A stretch of 64,000 bases of DNA, taken from positions 1 through 64,000 of the forward strand of contig CP145417.1 in NCBI GenBank assembly GCA_036867785.1. The letters are read 5' to 3'. Source of the stretch: Plasmodiophora brassicae (taxonomy: Eukaryota > Endomyxa: Phytomyxea > Phytomyxea > Plasmodiophorida). The first letter of the stretch is position 1, and every line of letters starts with the position of its first letter. The notes beneath the pieces were generated by a model. The model was not told the DNA's origin. It searched no databases and worked only from the letters and a program-made list of their open reading frames with translations. The translations under genes were made by a program, and so were the position numbers. Of this stretch, positions 1 through 10,878 are shown piece by piece.

Positions 1-343
1 AAAACCCTAAAACCCTAAAACCCTAAAAACCCTAAAACCCTAAAACCCTAAAACCCTAAAACCCTAAAACCCTAAAACCCTAAAACCCTAAAACCCTAAA
101 ACCCTAAAACCCTAAAACCCTAAAACCCTAAAACCCTAAAACCCTAAAACCCTAAAACCCTAAAACCCTAAAACCCTAAAACCCTAAAACCCTAAAACCC
201 TAAAACCCTAAAACCCTAAAACCCTAAACCCTAAAACCCTAAAACCCTAAGCCCTAAAAACCCTAAAGCCCTAAAAAAACCCTAAAAAACCCTAAAACCC
301 TAACCCTAAAACCCTAAAACCCCTAAAACCCTAAAAAACCCTA
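1..343. repeat. Telomere, CCCTAAAA array
   Basis: Tandem CCCTAAAA units run from base 1, nearly perfect to about 228. From there to 343 they degenerate into variants with 3 to 7 A residues and occasional G (for example CCCTAAG and CCCTAAAG). The C-rich strand reads inward, as expected for a left chromosome end. The TTTTAGGG unit is known from Chlamydomonas and, as far as I recall, plasmodiophorids. The array stops abruptly at 343 and coding sequence begins at the next base. Confidence 0.98.
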
Positions 344-3300
344 TCCTGCGAAGACCTGTCCTGGGATTCGTTCCGCAACGTCTCTGGCTGGCTTCTGTCT
401 TACTTGTGCTGGCACGACCACGTGCCACCACACCAAGGCATGATTGAACGCCATCGGCGAGAGGTCGTATCTTGCCTGCAGGCTTCACCGGCAGGCCTTC
501 GTGACAAATTCGACCAATGGCTTCGGCAGACCACTGCGACACCATCGTCTGGTGCACAGATGATGCGTCACTGTAGCCTGCTCTCTACATCATGCGGCTT
601 GTGGCCGCTGGATTTGATGGTCACAGTGTGTTTGAGCACCGATCCTGTCATCGTCGACCTATTCTTGGATTCCCCAGTGTCGGTCGACAACGTGGACGCC
701 CTCTTCAACGAATACGGTGTCCCGTTCGGCTGCCTGTGGGACGTCGTCCACCCTCTGATCGACAGACGGCGGTCCCACATCATCGCTTTGCGGTTTGGCA
801 CGTCAGACGTCGTTGCTGTAAGCCTTTGCGATTCCTTGTTCCTGTACGTTTCTGACTTCGTATGTAGCGGTTAGGAAGGGGCGACGACTCGTTGCCGGTC
901 AAACGAGTGGCAGCTTTGGCGGTACTGTCTACAATAGCGCTACCCCTGATGCACCTGCGGAACAGCTCGCCGATGCTCTGGCTCGAAGTACTGCCGTCGT
1001 CAGCGGTACGTGTCAGTTGTGAAAGGGCGCCGGCCCCGATGATAATGGTCTGCGACGGACATGGCCAGCCTAAGCAGGAGTGCACCGGGCACAAAGATCC
1101 AGTCGAACACGGGGACGAGGACGACCGCACAATAGAATACCTGGAGCGTATCAGGGATGCACACGAAGCCGCTGAGCGTGACGAAGTCGGTGATGATTGC
1201 GAGGATCCGGTGGGAGACTCCGAGTGCGATGACCCTGACCCAGGCGACGCAATCGGGGACGACGTCGAAACTGATTCTGACTCTTCGTATTCGATGGATG
1301 ACGGCGACGTCCCTGACCCCAGCAATGTCGACGGAAGCGATGACGAACGCATCGACCCCTCCGTAGACCACCTCGTCCGCCAGTCGACGCCGCCCTGTGC
1401 TAGTGCACCAGCAATGGATCTGTCCACGTTTGAGGTCATACACCTCGACGAATTCGCCGGCGAACGCTTCTGGGATGTCTTCGGATCCCCCAGGAAAGAG
1501 GCCTTCTGCGGCCGGTTCCGCTTCGATCTGGCGGATGAGGCGCGTCGCGCCTCAGACGCTCACGGGGGTCGCCCGCGATTGCGGCCGGTGTTTGACGTCG
1601 ACTCTTTGCAAGCAATCACGACTTCGATCGGGACCTGGCTGCAGCACTTTCCTGTGCACGAAGCCAAATCGTTTGCCTTCCTGCACATGATGCAGAGGTA
1701 CGGGAACTACCGTGCACGTCAGTCGGATACGGGAAGCTCGGTACACGATCTGCGTGTGCAGCGAGACGACGAGAAGGCGTCGCGGTCAGTGGCGCAGTTG
1801 CCGCGATTCCTGTTGGGTCAGGTTGACTGCCATCCCATGGCAAATGTCTCGATCTTCTTAATCGCTGCCGCACCCCGTTGGACGCATCGTTCCCTCAAGC
1901 AGCACTGCTCCAGGGCGGTTTCCGCTGCGTTCAGTGCCTGCCAAGCAGATCTGCCGGACGAGATCAACGACTACCTTAACCAGTTTGGGGCCCACCGCCG
2001 CCCCGTGGTTATGCCACCTTCGTCCGCCCGCGCTGTCCTGGAGGCTCTTGAGGATGAGCTTGACGGCTCCATCATGGTGTTGATGCAAGCGCTAGGTGTG
2101 CGCTCGTTGATGAAAATGACGTGTGTCGCCGACGTTCTCGAGGTGCGCCGCTACTTGCGAACGTTCTGGCCGTCAACGTTAATGGACTGCGCGCGCTTCG
2201 ACATCGGGTCCAACGTGTCGGCCGAACCCTTCCCCGACAACACAGCCGTTGCCGTCTGCCGCGACTACTCAGCGCTGCGAGATCTGGACGTCGGCTGTGG
2301 CATCGCGCCACGCAAGAGCTCGTACTATCCGGTCGGGGAGGTCGCCGGGTTCGGTGGATGCAAGTCACGTTGCAGTTCCGTTATGGCATCCGCGCGCTCG
2401 TGCTACAACGCGACCGTGTCGCAGCGCACGCGGGATCGTGGGCGCGTTCTGGTGGACCCCGTCCGCTTTGCCCACATCGGTACCCTGAACGCGGCCGTCC
2501 GCGCTACGTTCGAGAAGGGCAAGGTCCGGAAGTCGATCGCTGGGTTGCCCGCCGCGCTTAGGAAGTACGGCCCGGTCAAGAAGGAAGACGTAAAGCGGGC
2601 GTTGAATCCGGTGAGGGACGCGATGCGGAAGCGTATCCGATTCTGTCGCCAGATGGCCGCCGAACGCGTTCCTGTCGTGCACCGCGTTGAGTACGTCGCT
2701 AACCTGACCATGCGCCATGCGTGCTTCAACAGCATGTGGCAGGAGGCCGATGGGTTCAACGACGATGCCACGTTCCTGCTGCTGGACGCGGAAGCCGTCT
2801 GGGCACATCTCCGGCGGAAACTAGAGCAGTATGTCGTGTTCCCTCGCAAGATGTACCGCGCGATGTTTCGCCGGCTGGAGCGCGGTCGCCGGTCTCCTTT
2901 CGTGTCCAACATCGATCGGCGGTCGCTGAACGCGCTGCAGATCTTCGAAGACTGTTTCAATGCGGTTTTTGACGGCTCGTCCATCAACCCAGGTCGGTTC
3001 TACCACCGGGCCACGCCGGACAGCAATGTCGGGCCGTGGCTGTCGAACGGGTCGCCTCTCGACTACGTGTCTTCGTCTCTGCAGTTTGGCCGCTTCTTCG
3101 TCGACGACACGTACATGGATCCGCTTGCCCTGGTCATCAACAAGGGCGAGTTTATGAATTTCATTCAGAGCCTCGACTACGTCGACATGATGTCGACAGT
3201 CCTGCGGATCTCCGTCAGAGGAAACCGGCATGCGCTCCACTACCTGGTCCAGTCGTGGTTCCTGGTCATCTCATCAGGGCTGAGCTCAATGCTGACGCCG

Positions 3301-4878
3301 GACGCCATTGCTCTGAACCTTCTGCAGACTGAAGCTGCGTATACGTACGATCAGTTGGCGAAGAGGAAGATTTTGGCGCCCGGGGTATGGCATGCTCTGG
3401 ATCGACCGGACCTGGACCAGGAGCACGATTACCTGTTCGCGGGTTTCATGCGGTCGCTGGACGCCCTGTACCGCCTGGGCAGGCGTGGATCGACGCTCGA
3501 TCCGTCGCTGTCGTCGCTGCCAACCGTTAGTTTTTCCAACTGGATCGCAACGAATTGGATGTCGCCGGGCGTCGAACGGTTGCCACACCGGGCCCTGTGG
3601 CGCGACGTGATGTCCATCATACCCGAATCACGATACGACGATTACAACGTGACGAAAGCGTTGGTGGAGCGCGTCAAGAGAACCAGGGACCGTCAGGGAC
3701 GTGATGGCATCCACGTGACGCTGTTGCTCCGCTGGTCGGGACGCGTCATCCATCCGTTCGTCGCCCTGGTCGACCCGCCTCCTGACGAAATCACCGATGA
3801 GTATGTGTCCGATCTGATGGGGTCTGCGACCAAGACCGTCGCTCAGCGTCGAGCGATGCGTGCTCGCCCCGATGGACGCTGGGCGCCGTCGTCGCGTTTT
3901 CTGGCCGTATTGGCGCACGTCGTCATGATTGTCCCGCCATTGCATGATCGATCGGCTGTGGTGCGTCTGCCAGCGTCGTCTGACCCGATGACTCTGAGCA
4001 CGTTGCCGCTGGCACCACGGTCAGTCACGCTGTTTGATGCGTGCAAGAGTTGGCGCGACGTACCCCTCCCGTCGGCAAACCAGGGGAGCAAGAAGCGGCA
4101 CTGGCTATGGGAGGCGCTGGCCCTCATCCAGGGCGTCCTGCACTCGTCGCCGGACGCGCGGGGCGCCTGCACCAAGATCGACTGGGGCTCGTTCCTGGCC
4201 GACCCGCACAACGGCCTGCTAGTCCAGGCAGCGGGCGTCGACGCGGTCGTGCATTTGTCCAAGGGCCACAGGACAATGTCGACGCAGGTGCACGCCGCTG
4301 TCAAGGGCGTCAAGGACAGGTGGCCGTCTCCCGTCGACCTGTCGACTTGGTCGACGGCGGAAAAAATCCTGATTCTCGTGTATCACGCACGCGCGCTGGG
4401 CCCCGGCGTGCTGACGTATGTCGGCGCCGGTCGAAACGACGCCGTTCGTGACCCCGCTGAGCATGTCCTCGTCGTCGACGACTTACTGGAGATGTTCGGC
4501 GCTGCACGCATCGATTGGCGCCCCTACAAGCACGCTCTCGCGCTGATCGGCGCTGTGGGGCGCACGCTCGTCGAGATCGGCCTGAGCTCGAGGCACGCAC
4601 ATGCCTATTTCGTCAACGCCTTCGAGCTGGTGATCCTGGACTCACGACCAAGGCCGATGGCAGAGGCGACGTCGTCGAGGTTTCGCGGCATCGTCGACGA
4701 TATGGTGGGCGCGTACGTCGCCGCCATTCGCCAGCGCCGGGGGAACCGAGCCGACCAGGCTGACGAGGCCGTTGACGACGACGCTGCTGCCGACGGCGAT
4801 GGACCTACGCGTCGAACGAGGAGCAGTCGACGCGCCGTTACCCTGCAGAGCCGCGCAGCAGTCAAACGCAGGCGAATC
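344..4878 (+). CDS. Giant double-protease gene, copy 1: central region, 5'-truncated by the telomere
   Basis: This is an open coding region with no recognised family. Exon 344-817 is open from the last telomeric base. An intron at 818-867 (GTAAGC..GTAG, phase 0) leads into exon 868-4878 (1337 codons). The missing 5' part is present in the second copy, whose equivalent codons lie near 15,487 in mid-exon. Seen in the protein: a strongly acidic Asp/Glu/Ser stretch encoded around 1100-1370, then about 1,100 residues of mixed alpha/beta-looking sequence with blocks almost identical between copies (FDIGSNV, AEPFPD, VCRDYSALRD, NIDRR, TPDSNVG). The C-terminus is Arg-rich. A phase-0 intron at 4879-4936 would join it in frame to the C19 region downstream. 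No Walker, RT, helicase or transposase motif is visible. Its function is unknown, and the truncated copy may be a pseudogene despite intact frames. Confidence 0.7.
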
Positions 4879-4936
4879 GTTCGTCGCTGGCTGCTTTGCT
4901 GATCACGGATTACTGTACTGACTGCGTTCCCAACAG

Positions 4937-6632
4937 GCCGCTGCAGACGCCCTCTCGATGTCCAGCTCGGAAGACGACAGCGATGACTCGTCAAGGGACA
5001 CCAGCGAGCTGTGCCAGTCGACGTCGCGCGAAAGCCAGGTTGACAGCGTTGGACGCCGTTTGCAGACTGACGATGGATGTGTGCCACAGAAGAAACGAAG
5101 CCATCAGGGTGCGAAGCGCCGAAAGTTGTGTGGCACGACGACACGCCCTGTGGTCAGTTGCTATATTGTGATGCCAGCGGGATGTAGACTGAACTGGCGG
5201 AACGTTGCAGAGGCCTCTGCCGGTTACGTCGACGACTGTGATCAAGGACCCTCCTAACACGCGCACCATGCCGCCTGCTTCGGTTGGCATTCCTTGTACC
5301 CCGCCTCGACTGCGTTACTGACCGTCCGCCTGCTGTAGGCACAGACTGGACATGCGAACCGCCGTTTCACAGCGCCAAAACTGGTTCGAAACTGACATCG
5401 CCGGTACTCAGGCGAAGATAACATCTAACACGCTCGCATTGACCATAGGCACCCGAACGTACACCTGGCGGACGTGCGAGCCGGCCCGCCCAAGGCGTCA
5501 ACCGCGAACCGGTGAAAGAAGAACAAAGTCCTTCACAGGTGTGGTATACTGCATAATTGTCATAGTCGGCGCTGAAATTGACATTTAGGAGCGTGACGCT
5601 GGGTCGTTACTGCCAGCGGGCATATCGAACAATGATGCGGCAGGCGTTTGCCGATCTATTTGCTACGCGATTGCACCGGTGCAGATCTTGCGGTCATTGC
5701 CGGGCTGGGAACGTGTCTCCGGCCCCGCGCCCTGGATTGACCTGTACAATAAGGTCATGAACCCTCGTCTGGATCTGAACGCGGCGTCCGACATCCTGGT
5801 TGACCTCATCAAGGCCATCAGCGACGCTGACCGGGCGACGAGGTCGTTCGATCCCGGGCAACAGCACGATGCCGACGACTTCGCGCTGGAGCTGCTGCAG
5901 CAGATGCAGGCGTACGAGGTTGTCGGGGCCCTAGGTCATCCGATCGAAAGAGCGATCATTGGCTTTGTCGAGCATGTCGTCGACGCGTGCAAGACCTGCG
6001 GCCATGTCACTAGGCGTCCGCCCTGCGAGCTCCCGGTTGTTATGCTGGGTGGTTCGCACGGCCGAACGTCCCTCGCCGACGCGTTACTCCTAGAGCACAC
6101 TACGACGATCGCCAGGAGGTGCACTGCTGAACGGCCGTGCAATCGCGGGCAGGACGTGGAGCACCGAAGCACGACGGTTCGTCAGTTGAAGGGCAAGGTC
6201 GAGGAAGGCCAAGTGATGCTGGTGCGGCAGGATCCCATCGAAATCGTCCAGGAGCCAGGTCTCGATGGTCAGACCATCAGTATGGCGCGGCGCAAGACAG
6301 CGGTGGTACGTGCCGGCCCGACAACGATGATGGATGGAAACCTGGGCATATCTGATTTCTTCTTTGAGCAGGATGTGGTGCCACAGGCGGTCTTCCAAGT
6401 TGGAGATGCGTATTTCCAGTTGGTCGGCCTTGTCGACCACTGGGGTAATGCCCACGTCGCTGGACACGACGAAGGCCATTACGTGTCCTGGGTGAAGCAG
6501 GCACGTGGTGGCTGGGCGTTCTGCGACACCAGTCGCGTGCAAGGGTATTCCGACGCGCACGTCGCCGACTTGCTCAGCAAGCGGGTCTACCGACTCCTGT
6601 TCTACAGGTGCTTCGCACTGCGAAGGCAATAA
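4937..6632 (+). CDS. Giant double-protease gene, copy 1: C19 (USP-like) C-terminal region
   Basis: Predicted ubiquitin C-terminal hydrolase-like domain. An acidic Ser/Asp segment starts at 4937. The middle exons (about 5000-5540) are not fully resolved and include a basic KKRSHQGAKRRK stretch absent from copy 2. The domain itself is exon 5589-6305 (239 codons) and exon 6372-6632 (87 codons including stop), separated by intron 6306-6371 (GTACGT..GAGCAG). Motifs seen: GISNNDAAGVCR (aligned to the USP Cys box, with two extra residues), QQHDADDFALELL (the USP QQDAQEF box), a CKTCGHV finger-like pair, and near the C-terminus GHDEGHYVSW (His box), WAFCDTS and YRLLFYR. The TAG at 5586 is best read as an intron acceptor, not a nonsense codon. 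The residues fit a cysteine deubiquitinase, but the unusual Cys box leaves catalysis uncertain. Confidence 0.72.
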
Positions 6633-8025
6633 AGCTTGTCCATCGTCGAGTTCATCTGCCTGGCCATGCAGTAGAAAGAATGGTGGAACATATGATCCGT
6701 AAAAGACGTTGTATTCGTTTGCGTTGTTGAGAAGTTGTACCTCACGCCTTCTTGCCAGGCCGCACGCTGCAGTACAACTCAGGGATAATGAAGTAGGACC
6801 GCTCTGACACGTACTGAACCGCGTTTGCTTGGAGTCGAGCGCAATCACCTGCCTCACGTGCATGCTGCGACACCCGAAACGCCTGCATCGCTCGTCTGGT
6901 CTGACCTGCCATGCTTGACACGCATGCAGGGACGACGTCGGCGCTGTCGACCGCCGGCCACTTCAGCAAAGGATGCCGTCCGGCGCCGCCTGACGCCAGG
7001 ACGACCTGCAGGGCCGGCGTTCGCGCGTGTCGACCTAATCTGCTTGTAGTGATCTGGGTGAGGCGATACGCCGGCGGCGGGTGGTCGACGGCAGATAGGC
7101 GTGCGCATGTCGATCAACGGCAACGGACACTGGGCGCCACCTGCCTGCTGGAAGACCTGCAGGGCAGGCAGGTGCCGCTCGACAGGCCGACGGGGACATC
7201 GGCGAGAAGACCTTTGGTTGCTCGGTCCGCCATCAACGCATGGTGCACGACAGCGGCGCGCGCGACCGATTGCAACGATCGGCGAACGTCCAGCGCGCCG
7301 CCTCAGCTGAGGAGCATGCCGGCGCGATGCTGGACCAGCCCCGCCAAGACACGATGACAGCTACCCGGCAGGTGCTCATGCTGGACGGACGACGGCAGGC
7401 GACAGCCAGCAGGTGCGTCCTGTCCAGCGTGTTAGAGGGCCTGCACGCCTGTGCATCAGACGACGACACGTACCAGTGCTGCAACTGCAGGGCGTTCACA
7501 CAGACAGATCGGGCACGCCGGCAGGCGTCCAGCAGGACGCGATATGGTCGTCGTGAGTCCATTGGGCCGTGCTGCCCATCTGCGGCGACGTCGCAGCGGG
7601 TGCAGGCACGGCAGACAGGCGCGTCAGGGTGTCGGCGTCCTGCGACGTGCGAGGCTGAACACAACAGCATATCCGGCGGGCGTGGACGACGATGCAGTAG
7701 GCGGCGTTGGCGACCGGCAGCGTCGTCGAGTAGTCAGTCGCGGGCGACGCCCACCATGGAGTCGGCGCCTGCTTCACGTTGAGAGGACTCCACGTCTGTG
7801 CCGTATACCGCCCTCCAACGGGCATGCGCATCGCGACCTCGTGTAGGAGGCGTCGGAGGACGGCGCACGCTCCATGGTGTATAGCGCATCCGCCCAGGCG
7901 ACCGCACGCCGCACCGCCGCACGCCACCGGGGCCGCCAGCAAAAAACAACGCGGCTGTTTTTGGGAGGTCTCAGGAGTTTTTTGCGTAACCAAGACAAGG
8001 GATACACCTGTCATATCATCCTTTA
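6633..8025. other. Gene-free subtelomeric spacer
   Basis: No supported gene. The first 250 bases after the stop at 6632 show nothing recognisable. From about 6900 the sequence belongs to a dispersed subtelomeric repeat family (separate entry). The last 200 bases before the satellite carry a CG-rich low-complexity stretch. Reading frames here are short and share no feature with known proteins. Confidence 0.6.
6900..7790 (+). repeat. Dispersed subtelomeric repeat, copy A
   Basis: Bases 6900-7400 match, in inverted orientation, the block at about 36,660-37,200 over roughly 500 bases. Shared landmarks include GACGACGTCGGCGCT or close variants, CGATACGCCGG, CTGGGCGCC, GACCTGCAGGGCAGGCAGG and CGATTGCAACGATCGGC. 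Bases 7430-7790 match 25,070-25,410 downstream of copy 2 (shared GGCGTTGG.., CAGCGTCGTCG, GACGCCCACCA). It is non-coding by eye. It appears to travel with the 3' flank of the giant gene. Confidence 0.6.
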
Positions 8026-10020
8026 CCGTCACCGCCGCCGACCAACTGTCAACAGCCGCGTCTCGAATCGACAGGCAACCGGCACACGTACGGAAAGGTC
8101 AGGAGAAATGCTATCAGGTGCACCTGGTTTCAGAGCAATATGGAATTTCCCGAAGGCGAACAGCACGCAGATGCACAGCAGTTCTCAGCGGACGCCGTCA
8201 CCGCCGCCGACCAACTGTCAACAGCCGCGTCTCGAATCGACAGGCAACCGGCACACGTACTGAAAGGGCGTTGGAAATGCTGTCCGATGCACCTGGTGTC
8301 AGAGCAATATGGAATTTCCCGAAGGCGAACAGCACGCAGATGCACAGCAGTTCTCAGCGGACGCCGTCACCGCCGCCGACCAACTGTCAACAGCCGCGTC
8401 TCGAATCGACAGGCAACCGGCACACGTACTGAAAGGGCGTTGGAAATGCTGTCCGATGCACCTGGTGTCAGAGCAATATGGAATTTCCCGAAGGCGAACA
8501 GCACGCAGATGCACAGCAGTTCTCAGCGGACGCCGTCACCGCCGCCGACCAACTGTCAACAGCCGCGTCTCGAATCGACTGGCAACCGGCACACGTACTG
8601 AAAGGGCGTTGGAAATGCTGTCCGATGCACCTGGTTTCAGAGCAATATGGAATTTCCCGAAGGCGAACAGCACGCAGATGCACAGCAGTTCTCAGCGGAC
8701 GCCGTCACCGCCGCCGACCAACTGTCAACAGCCGCGTCTCGAATCGACAGGCAACCGGCACACGTACTGAAAGGGCGTTGGAAATGCTGTCCGATGCACC
8801 TGGTTTCAGAGCAATATGGAATTTCCCGAAGGCGAACAGCACGCAGATGCACAGCAGTTCTCAGCGGACGCCGTCACCGCCGCCGACCAACTGTCAACAG
8901 CCGCGTCTCGAATCGACTGGCAACCGGCACACGTACTGAAAGGGCGTTGGAAATGCTGTCCGATGCACCTGGTTTCAGAGCAATATGGAATTTCCCGAAG
9001 GCGAAAAGCACGCAGATGCACAGCAGTTCTCAGCGGACGCCGTCACCGCCGCCGACCAACTGTCAACAGCCGCGTCTCGAATCGACTGGCAACCGGCACA
9101 CGTACTGAAAGGGCGTTGGAAATGCTGTCCGATGCACCTGGTTTCAGAGCAATATGGAATTTCCCGAAGGCGAACAGCACGCAGATGCACAGCAGTTCTC
9201 AGCGGACGCCGTCACCGCCGCCGACCAACTGTCAACAGCCGCGTCTCGAATCGACAGGCAACCGGCACACGTACGGAAAGGCCAGGAGAAATGCTATCAG
9301 GTGCACCTGGTTTCAGAGCAATATGGAATTTCCCGAAGGCGAACAGCACGCAGATGCACAGCAGTTCTCAGCGGACGCCGTCACCGCCGCCGACCAACTG
9401 TCAACAGCCGCGTCTCGAATCGACAGGCAACCGGCACACGTACTGAAAGGGCGTTGGAAATGCTGTCCGATGCACCTGGTGTCAGAGCAATATGGAATTT
9501 CCCGAAGGCGAACAGCACGCAGATGCACAGCAGTTCTCAGCGGACGCCGTCACCGCCGCCGACCAACTGTCAACAGCCGCGTCTCGAATCGACTGGCAAC
9601 CGGCACACGTACTGAAAGGGCGTTGGAAATGCTGTCCGATGCACCTGGTTTCAGAGCAATATGGAATTTCCCGAAGGTGAACAGCACGCAGATGCACAGC
9701 AGTTCTCAGCGGACGCCGTCACCGCCGCCGACCAACTGTCAACAGCCGCGTCTCGAATCGACAGGCAACCGGCACACGTACTGAAAGGGCGTTGGAAATG
9801 CTGTCCGATGCACCTGGTTTCAGAGCAATATGGAATTTCCCGAAGGCGAACAGCACGCAGATGCACAGCAGTTCTCAGCGGACGCCGTCACCGCCGCCGA
9901 CCAACTGGTCAACAGACGCGTCTCGATTCGACAGGCAACCGGCGGACGTACTGAAAGGGCAGGCGAAATGCAATCAGATGCATCTAGTGCAACGGCAACA
10001 GAGAAATCACAGGGTGAACA
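8026..10020 (+). repeat. 169-bp tandem satellite, about 12 copies
   Basis: The phrase CCGTCACCGCCGCCGACC recurs at 8026, 8195, 8364 and every 169 bases to 9885, so there are 12 units. Units differ at a few diagnostic sites: CGACAGG or CGACTGG, CTGAAAGGGCGTTGG or CGGAAAGGTCAGGAG, and GGTTTCAG or GGTGTCAG. The last unit is diverged. Because 169 is not a multiple of three, long overlapping reading frames appear in every register; they are by-products of the repeat and are not annotated as genes. Confidence 0.95.
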
Positions 10021-10878
10021 GCAGGCATGCCCGGACAAGTTAAATCAGCGTCGCCTGGATAATAGTGTATGGCATTCCGCACGGTGGCCGATCGGGTGGG
10101 TGCGGTTGCGCAGCTTCAGGGCCTCGTGCATCAACAGCAGCGCAGGCTGGGCACGGATGACACCTGGACACCGAATGCCGAGCGGTTACATCAGGACAGT
10201 GTCGTAAACCGACGGATTTCATAACGACGCCGGCACGCACGCCAGATGTGGAGGTAGTACAAACGGAAACGCGGGACACCTGTCAGGGTCGACCTTCGCC
10301 ATGTGAGTCACGCCGGCTAAACGAAGTACTGAAGGCGCCGACGCATCGTGCCCAGACCATGACTGGAAATGCGGCAGGGCTGCAGCGTGCGGTCTAGCCA
10401 TGGTTGATCATCAGGGCGCAGGTTTGCTGGAGAACGAGACGCCAGGCGATGCCATCCATGATTCGCAAGTGCCAAAACAGTCCACACTCGGCATTTTGCG
10501 CACTCCCACGGAGTTCAGTTCTGACTTAGTGAAATCAGGAAATCTGCCCAGTCGCGCTACATTCTTGGCGATACGAGAGGAACGGTGGCACATATGCCAA
10601 CGGAAACATCCCAGCTGCCTCTGATTTTCCCTGCTCTTCCCAACGATAGCGTCATGTTCAACTGACGGTGGCCCAAACTCGCAAACAACCCCTTGTAAAT
10701 TGGATGATTCGTTCCGGGCCTACCTGCGTTCCCAGCTGGCAATGCGTCGGTTTGCTTGCACCGCCCGGCTAAGTACATAGGCCTTAGCGGTCACAAAAGT
10801 GCGCAGTGCGCGCATTTTTTGTGACCCTCCTACCATCCTACCACGACCAGTAATGAAACTTTACCATCGGCGCAAGCG
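10021..10878. other. Gene-free spacer between satellite and LINE
   Basis: No coding region or repeat could be supported. Sequence composition shifts toward lower GC around 10,440-10,700. A short imperfect palindrome, GGTCACAAAAGTGCGC with GCGCATTTTTTGTGACC, lies at about 10,790-10,826 just before the LINE sequence starts. Confidence 0.5.

Noticed and set aside
5586-5588. TAG in copy 1 read as a nonsense mutation in the C19 region
   Set aside because: Copy 2 has CAG at the same place, and both lie at the end of a GT..AG intron whose removal keeps phase. The TAG is a splice acceptor.
1-6640. Copy 1 as an assembly artefact of copy 2
   Set aside because: The two copies differ throughout at DNA and protein level, with different intron lengths, so they are true paralogues.
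8140-9784. Many overlapping frames of about 150-320 codons in the satellite
   Set aside because: They recur every 169 bases in shifting registers and are a by-product of a stop-poor repeat unit; no start context or family resemblance.
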